Part shown: in pieces, positions 59,984 to 64,000 of the stretch
Layout of the letters: every line of letters begins with the position of its first letter
How positions within the stretch are numbered: the stretch's first letter is position 1
Assembly: GCF_019038395.1 (NCBI RefSeq)
Contig: NZ_JAGFXZ010000014.1
Location: 1 to 64,000 of the forward strand
Reading direction: 5' to 3'
Length of the DNA: 64,000 bases
Source of the DNA: Acinetobacter sp. BY419
Lineage (GTDB): Bacteria > Pseudomonadota > Gammaproteobacteria > Pseudomonadales > Moraxellaceae
Position numbers and translations under genes: made by a program
The notes under the pieces: generated by a model
Told to the model about the DNA's origin: nothing
The model's database searches: none
Seen by the model: the letters and a program-made list of their open reading frames with translations, nothing else

Positions 59984-62170
59984 TTAGGGTTTCGCCTGTA
60001 ACTTGGCATAGTCCAGTAAAACATTTGCCGCTTCAATCACAAAGGCTTCCTCTTCAGGCAGAGCCGGACGCTCTTTGACCTTCATCTTGGCGCGTGTTTC
60101 AATCAAGGCATCCATCGAAGCCTGATAACTTTCCCAATTCGGATAAGGTTTTAGACCTGTTGCAATCCGGCGAGTGTTTTCTGCATCCAGAGTTTTTTGC
60201 TCCATGGCAATCAACTCGGCTTTACGCTGTTGCAAGTCCAGTACCTGGCGCTTTTCTTCCTCAGCTTTTTTCATTACGGCTTTACGCTGTTCTAAATACT
60301 TGAACTGAGAATCCTGTGAGACCCGTTGCTGAGAAAGTTTATTCAATTCAGGGACGTATTTCTGTACTGCGCCTTCACGTTTAAATGGTGCGGTCGGAAT
60401 AGTATCCCACTGCAAGGCATTTTTGGCCTTACGCTCACCGAACTCTTCGTTATAAATATCGACCAGTTTAATGTCTGGCACAACCCCCTTATTCTGGGTA
60501 CTGCCACCGGTTACACGGTAGAATTTACGCTGTGTCAGTGTCGCCTGACCATGTGCCAGACTATCCAGTTGTACCTGTGCTGTACCTTTACCGGTGGTGG
60601 TACTGCCAATCACAATCCCGCGTTCATAATCCTGAATCGCAGCAGAGTAAATTTCACTGGCCGATGCAGATGCCAGATTCACCATCACGGCTAATGGGCC
60701 AGCATAGGTTTGGGCACCGCCATCATCATCTTCAAAGACACTGACATTGCCATTGCCATCACGGATCTGCACCACTGGGCCAGACTTGATCACCTGTCCT
60801 AGCATACGTGCTACTTCTTCGAGTGAGCCGCCCGGGTTATTCCTCAAATCGACGATAATTCCGGCAACATTTTTTGCCGCCAGTTCTTTCAGGGCCTGGT
60901 TGGTATCCTCAGACACCGAACGATAATCTGTACCGGCACGGCGTGCACGATAGTTCAGGTAGAATGACGGGATTTCGATCACACCATATTGATATTTCTT
61001 GCCATCACGCTGAATGTCGACTATACGCGTACGCACACCCGCATCTTCTTCCTGAATCACATCACGGGTAATGGTCACATTACGAGCCTGCCCCATGGCA
61101 GCACCCGCACCGAGTAAACGTAAAGTGACTTTTGTTCCTCGTTTACCACGAATCAGACCGACAATTTCATTACTTGGCCAGCCAATCACATCGACCATCT
61201 GTTCGCCGTCTTGGGCTACACCAATGATACGATCACCTGATTTGACCTGACCGGATTTGCTCGCTGGCCCACCTTCAACAATGGTTTCAATCTTGGTGTA
61301 ATCTTCATTACCACGTTCCGGACGAATCGATACGCCTACCCCTTCCAGCTGCAAAGTCGTCTGACGATTCAGCTCCATTGCATCTACAGGGGGGAAGTAA
61401 TTACTGTGCGGATCATAAGTCAGCATCATCGCGTTCAGTGTCTTGTCGAGCACATCATCACTCTTGATCCGGCTTAGACGTTCAAGCTGACGGGTATAGC
61501 GCTTGGTCAGGGTTTCCGCAGGTGTCAGATCTTCAGGACCGGTAAGGTCTTGTCCATTGGCCAGCTCTGGATTGGCTTTCAGTGCTTTCTGTTTAGCCTG
61601 TTCTTCTTCTTTGCTGATGGTCAGATTGATCAGCTGGGATACCAGCATTTTTGACCAGTGCGCGCGCTGTTCGGCTTCAGTTTTAAAGAATGGCGCTTTT
61701 TCACGATCAGTCTCAATATAGACATTCGGCTGGTTCAGATTCTGCGGTTTCTTCAGCTCATTCAACATATAGGTGTAGAACTGGGTCAGACGCTGACGAT
61801 ATTGTTCATGTATTTCATAAGGACCAGACAAATTGCCGGCTTTCAGGTTGGCACCGAAATTGGCAGCATAGCGTTTCTTGTAATTTTCAACTTCTGGAGC
61901 GAGAAACAGGCTATGTTCCGGATCAAGACTATCGATATAAAAATCAAAAATGCGCTGCGAAGTCTGGGCATCCAGACGCATATTCAAATAGTGCTGACGA
62001 TCTACCAGTGTCGCCAGCTGACGTGAAACCAGTGCCTGTTCCTGGGATGGCTGAATCGCCTTGCTGACCACTTCTGTACTATTGGCCGCAATCGCATCAT
62101 TCACTACATGGGTAAAAAAGAATCCACCTGTCGCAATCGCAACGGCGCAAGCTATCGTTTGAAATTTCAT
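59984..62170 (-). CDS. prc: Carboxy-terminal processing protease Prc (Tsp)
   Basis: Periplasmic S41 protease that trims or degrades proteins with non-polar C-termini, including envelope and peptidoglycan enzymes. It has 728 residues from an ATG at 62170. A signal peptide reaches about residue 28. A PDZ domain (GVGVSIRPERGNEDYTKIET, about 270-350) precedes the catalytic core with SASASEIYSAA (Ser near 503) and STTTGKGTAQ (Lys near 528), the Ser-Lys dyad. DUF3340-type C-terminal helices follow. It is divergent from nagZ. Confidence 0.95.
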   Translation of the reverse strand: MKFQTIACAVAIATGGFFFTHVVNDAIAANSTEVVSKAIQPSQEQALVSRQLATLVDRQHYLNMRLDAQTSQRIFDFYIDSLDPEHSLFLAPEVENYKKRYAANFGANLKAGNLSGPYEIHEQYRQRLTQFYTYMLNELKKPQNLNQPNVYIETDREKAPFFKTEAEQRAHWSKMLVSQLINLTISKEEEQAKQKALKANPELANGQDLTGPEDLTPAETLTKRYTRQLERLSRIKSDDVLDKTLNAMMLTYDPHSNYFPPVDAMELNRQTTLQLEGVGVSIRPERGNEDYTKIETIVEGGPASKSGQVKSGDRIIGVAQDGEQMVDVIGWPSNEIVGLIRGKRGTKVTLRLLGAGAAMGQARNVTITRDVIQEEDAGVRTRIVDIQRDGKKYQYGVIEIPSFYLNYRARRAGTDYRSVSEDTNQALKELAAKNVAGIIVDLRNNPGGSLEEVARMLGQVIKSGPVVQIRDGNGNVSVFEDDDGGAQTYAGPLAVMVNLASASASEIYSAAIQDYERGIVIGSTTTGKGTAQVQLDSLAHGQATLTQRKFYRVTGGSTQNKGVVPDIKLVDIYNEEFGERKAKNALQWDTIPTAPFKREGAVQKYVPELNKLSQQRVSQDSQFKYLEQRKAVMKKAEEEKRQVLDLQQRKAELIAMEQKTLDAENTRRIATGLKPYPNWESYQASMDALIETRAKMKVKERPALPEEEAFVIEAANVLLDYAKLQAKP

Positions 62171-62369
62171 AAATAATTCGTACTTCCTTGGCCTAGAGAC
62201 CAATGTGACCGCGTTGCTTTTCGACCAGAATTTAAAGTATTCAGCATCTTAAACAACTTAATATGTTTATGTCGTGTAGTTTTATCATATTCTGTGCTGA
62301 CAAAGTGTAGCAAATCATTGCAGAAATCAGGTATTGTTTCCCCGAAAAATTCAAAAATGGAATCCGCAT

Positions 62370-63392
62370 ATGATTGGCGCATTGATGCTCGACATCGCAG
62401 GCACAACCCTGACTCAAGAAGATATTGGACTATTAGGTGCGCCGCAAGTCGGTGGAGTCATTTTATTTGGGCGTAATATCGAATCTCCAGCTCAAGTCCG
62501 TGCTTTAACTGATCATATGCGTCGAATTCGCCCTGATATTTTGATTGCAGTCGATCAGGAAGGTGGACGGGTACAGCGCTTAAGACAGGGCTTTACCCTG
62601 CTGCCTGCCATGGGAAAATTTGGCGAACTTTATAGCCATGATCCTGAGCGTGCCCTGGAACTGGCGGAAAAATGTGGCTGGCTGATGGCGATTGAAGTAC
62701 TGGCTGTCGGGATTGATTTCAGCTTTGCTCCTGTGCTGGACTTAAATGATATCAGCGATGTAATTGGTGACCGTAGTTTTGCCAAAAATATTCCAGATAT
62801 TATCGCTCTGGCCAGCGCATTTCTGAAAGGGATGAAACATGCGGGTATGGCGTCAACCGGGAAACATTTCCCCGGTCATGGCTCGGTCAAAGCGGACTCG
62901 CATGTTGCTGCAGCAATTGATACGCGCTCCTATGCAGAGATTCAGCAAAAAGACATGCAAACCTTTATCCAGTTACAACCACAGCTGGATGCCTTAATGC
63001 CAGCGCATGTGATTTATAGTCAGGTTGATCCAAATCCGGCCGGATTTTCGGAATTCTGGATTCAGAAAATTTTACGTCAAGAGCTTGGCTTTGACGGCGT
63101 CCTGTTCTCGGATGATTTAAGCATGCAGGCTGCATGTGTGGCAGGCGGTGCCGATGCCCGACTTCAGGCAGCACTCAAAGCAGGCTGTGATATGGGGTTG
63201 GTCTGTAATGATCGTGCAGCACAATGTATTGCACTCGAAGGTATTGCAGACCTGCCACTCCCGAATCAAGAACGTTTAGAACGTATGCGAGGGAAAATTC
63301 CGGCCATTCAAATTGGTCAAGAGCTGGATCTGGGTGAGGAATGGCGCGAGATCCGTGATGAAATACTGGCATTTAAACAGCAGACCAGCTAA
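62370..63392 (+). CDS. nagZ: Beta-N-acetylglucosaminidase NagZ
   Basis: GH3 glycosidase that removes GlcNAc from anhydro-muropeptides during cell-wall recycling; its products can induce AmpC beta-lactamase in other species. It has 340 residues from ATG 62370, giving the usual MIGALMLDIAGTTL start, although the ribosome binding site is weak. The KHFPGHGSVKADSH loop with the catalytic His, and the nucleophile region FSDDLSMQA, are intact. It is followed by a terminator. Confidence 0.94.
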   Translation: MIGALMLDIAGTTLTQEDIGLLGAPQVGGVILFGRNIESPAQVRALTDHMRRIRPDILIAVDQEGGRVQRLRQGFTLLPAMGKFGELYSHDPERALELAEKCGWLMAIEVLAVGIDFSFAPVLDLNDISDVIGDRSFAKNIPDIIALASAFLKGMKHAGMASTGKHFPGHGSVKADSHVAAAIDTRSYAEIQQKDMQTFIQLQPQLDALMPAHVIYSQVDPNPAGFSEFWIQKILRQELGFDGVLFSDDLSMQAACVAGGADARLQAALKAGCDMGLVCNDRAAQCIALEGIADLPLPNQERLERMRGKIPAIQIGQELDLGEEWREIRDEILAFKQQTS

Positions 63393-63415
63393 AAATTTCT
63401 AAATTCTATCAATAT

Positions 63416-63447
63416 CAAAAAGGAGCGCGACAATGTGCTCCTTTTTT
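63416..63447 (+). terminator. Terminator of nagZ
   Basis: AAAAAGGAGC and GCTCCTTTTTT arms around a 10-base loop, 24 bases past the nagZ stop. Confidence 0.85.
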
Positions 63448-63515
63448 ATTATAGTAATGAAAAGGTTACACTATGATGTAATCAACTTGAATATAACAAT
63501 AAGGTCAGAATTATA

Positions 63516-64000
63516 ATGTCAAAATCACTTTCGCAACATCGCCATATTTCTTTTACGGCACATTATACCGGTTATATCTGGTACCAAATGGGGATTTCAC
63601 ATCCGGTATTTGCCACGACTAAAGGCAAGTTTCTAGCCAAACTTCTGCACCCCCTCGAATTATGGGCGGAACGTTATGTGGGCGGCAGTATGCGTACCAC
63701 ACTCAAACAGCGCCATCAGATGATCGATGAACATCTGGGTCAGTTAATCGAGCAACATCCACAACTTCAGGTTCTTGAAATTGCATGCGGTTTATCTCCG
63801 CGCAGCTGGAATTTCAGACAAAAATTCCCGGATATTAATTATCGCGAACTCGACTTACCCGATATGGCCAGGATCAAGACCCAAGCCTTGCAGCAGATTG
63901 ACCAGCATGCCCCCGAAGTTCTGACCGCAGATATTTTTAGTGAAGAGCTGGACTGTATCTTTCAGATGTTTGACCCCGCCCAACCTTTAATTGTGATTAA
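63516..64000 (+). CDS. SAM-dependent methyltransferase, LCM/TcmP-like (C-terminus outside window)
   Basis: The first 161 residues are visible. ATG at 63516 with AAGGTCAG upstream. A Rossmann motif reads VLEIACGLSPRSWNF (about 87-101), followed by the acidic ELDLPDM, the pattern of class I methyltransferases related to leucine carboxyl methyltransferase and TcmP. The N-terminus HISFTAHYTGYIWYQMGIS is family-like. The substrate is unknown, and the frame runs off the window. Confidence 0.75.
   Translation, partial: MSKSLSQHRHISFTAHYTGYIWYQMGISHPVFATTKGKFLAKLLHPLELWAERYVGGSMRTTLKQRHQMIDEHLGQLIEQHPQLQVLEIACGLSPRSWNFRQKFPDINYRELDLPDMARIKTQALQQIDQHAPEVLTADIFSEELDCIFQMFDPAQPLIVI

Overview
The window is a 64-kb piece of a gammaproteobacterial chromosome, almost certainly from the genus Acinetobacter. 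The evidence is the gene content and order: glnE-ilvE, pcnB-folK-panB-panC-rapZ-ptsO-darP, rlmN-pilF-rodZ-ispG-hisS-yfgM-bamB, leuS-lptE-holA, and an ilvI-ilvH-ilvC cluster. Base composition and protein sequences also fit that genus. The species cannot be fixed from sequence alone. No tRNA, rRNA, CRISPR array, prophage or complete insertion sequence was seen.

Layout. 1-5019: ilvE (cut by the window start), glnE and an orphan soluble GAF histidine kinase. 5730-11069: a minus-strand run for poly(A) polymerase, folate and pantothenate synthesis, RapZ, the nitrogen-PTS HPr and DarP, ending in a strong terminator. 11206-13934: a ComEA-like HhH protein, MazG, a divergent SDR and a phosphopantetheinyl transferase. 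14071-22795: the conserved rlmN-to-bamB operon followed by der. 22921-25604: ndk, iscX, a PAP2 phosphatase and a decayed glycosyltransferase. 25605-31217: an AT-rich island with a four-gene archaic (spore-coat-U type) chaperone-usher pilus operon. It is bracketed by two inverted copies of a ~102-bp MITE-like element and ends in a second, orphan ilvC 3' tail. 31218-34556: branched-chain amino acid genes. 35245-40028: a DUF4124 protein and leuS-lptE-holA. 40025-40476: a frameshifted bacteriohemerythrin. 41074-45828: a macA-macB-outer membrane factor efflux operon. 45897-54024: housekeeping genes (Sel1 repeat protein, tcdA, orn, rsgA, rhodanese, grxC, secB, fabI, tatD). 54021-55852: two related DUF3298-like lipoproteins. 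55964-64000: prfC, an MHYT-GGDEF-EAL protein, the Prc protease, nagZ and the start of a methyltransferase gene.

The most unusual region is 24.3-31.2 kb. Next to the pilus operon lie a glycosyltransferase with two in-frame stops and apparently two pairs of compensating one-base indels, the two inverted MITE-like copies (each with its own 3-bp target duplication), and a short duplicate of the ilvC C-terminus. Together these suggest DNA that has been inserted and remodelled between iscX-PAP2 and ilvC. The pilus itself has odd features: a His/Cys-rich N-terminal extension on the major pilin, loss of the usual second cysteine of its fold, a hairpin terminator between the pilin and its assembly genes, and a single-domain last subunit.

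All functional calls rest on motif recognition and general family knowledge. No database search was run. Start codons were moved from the longest possible frame where a ribosome binding site and family length supported a shorter protein.
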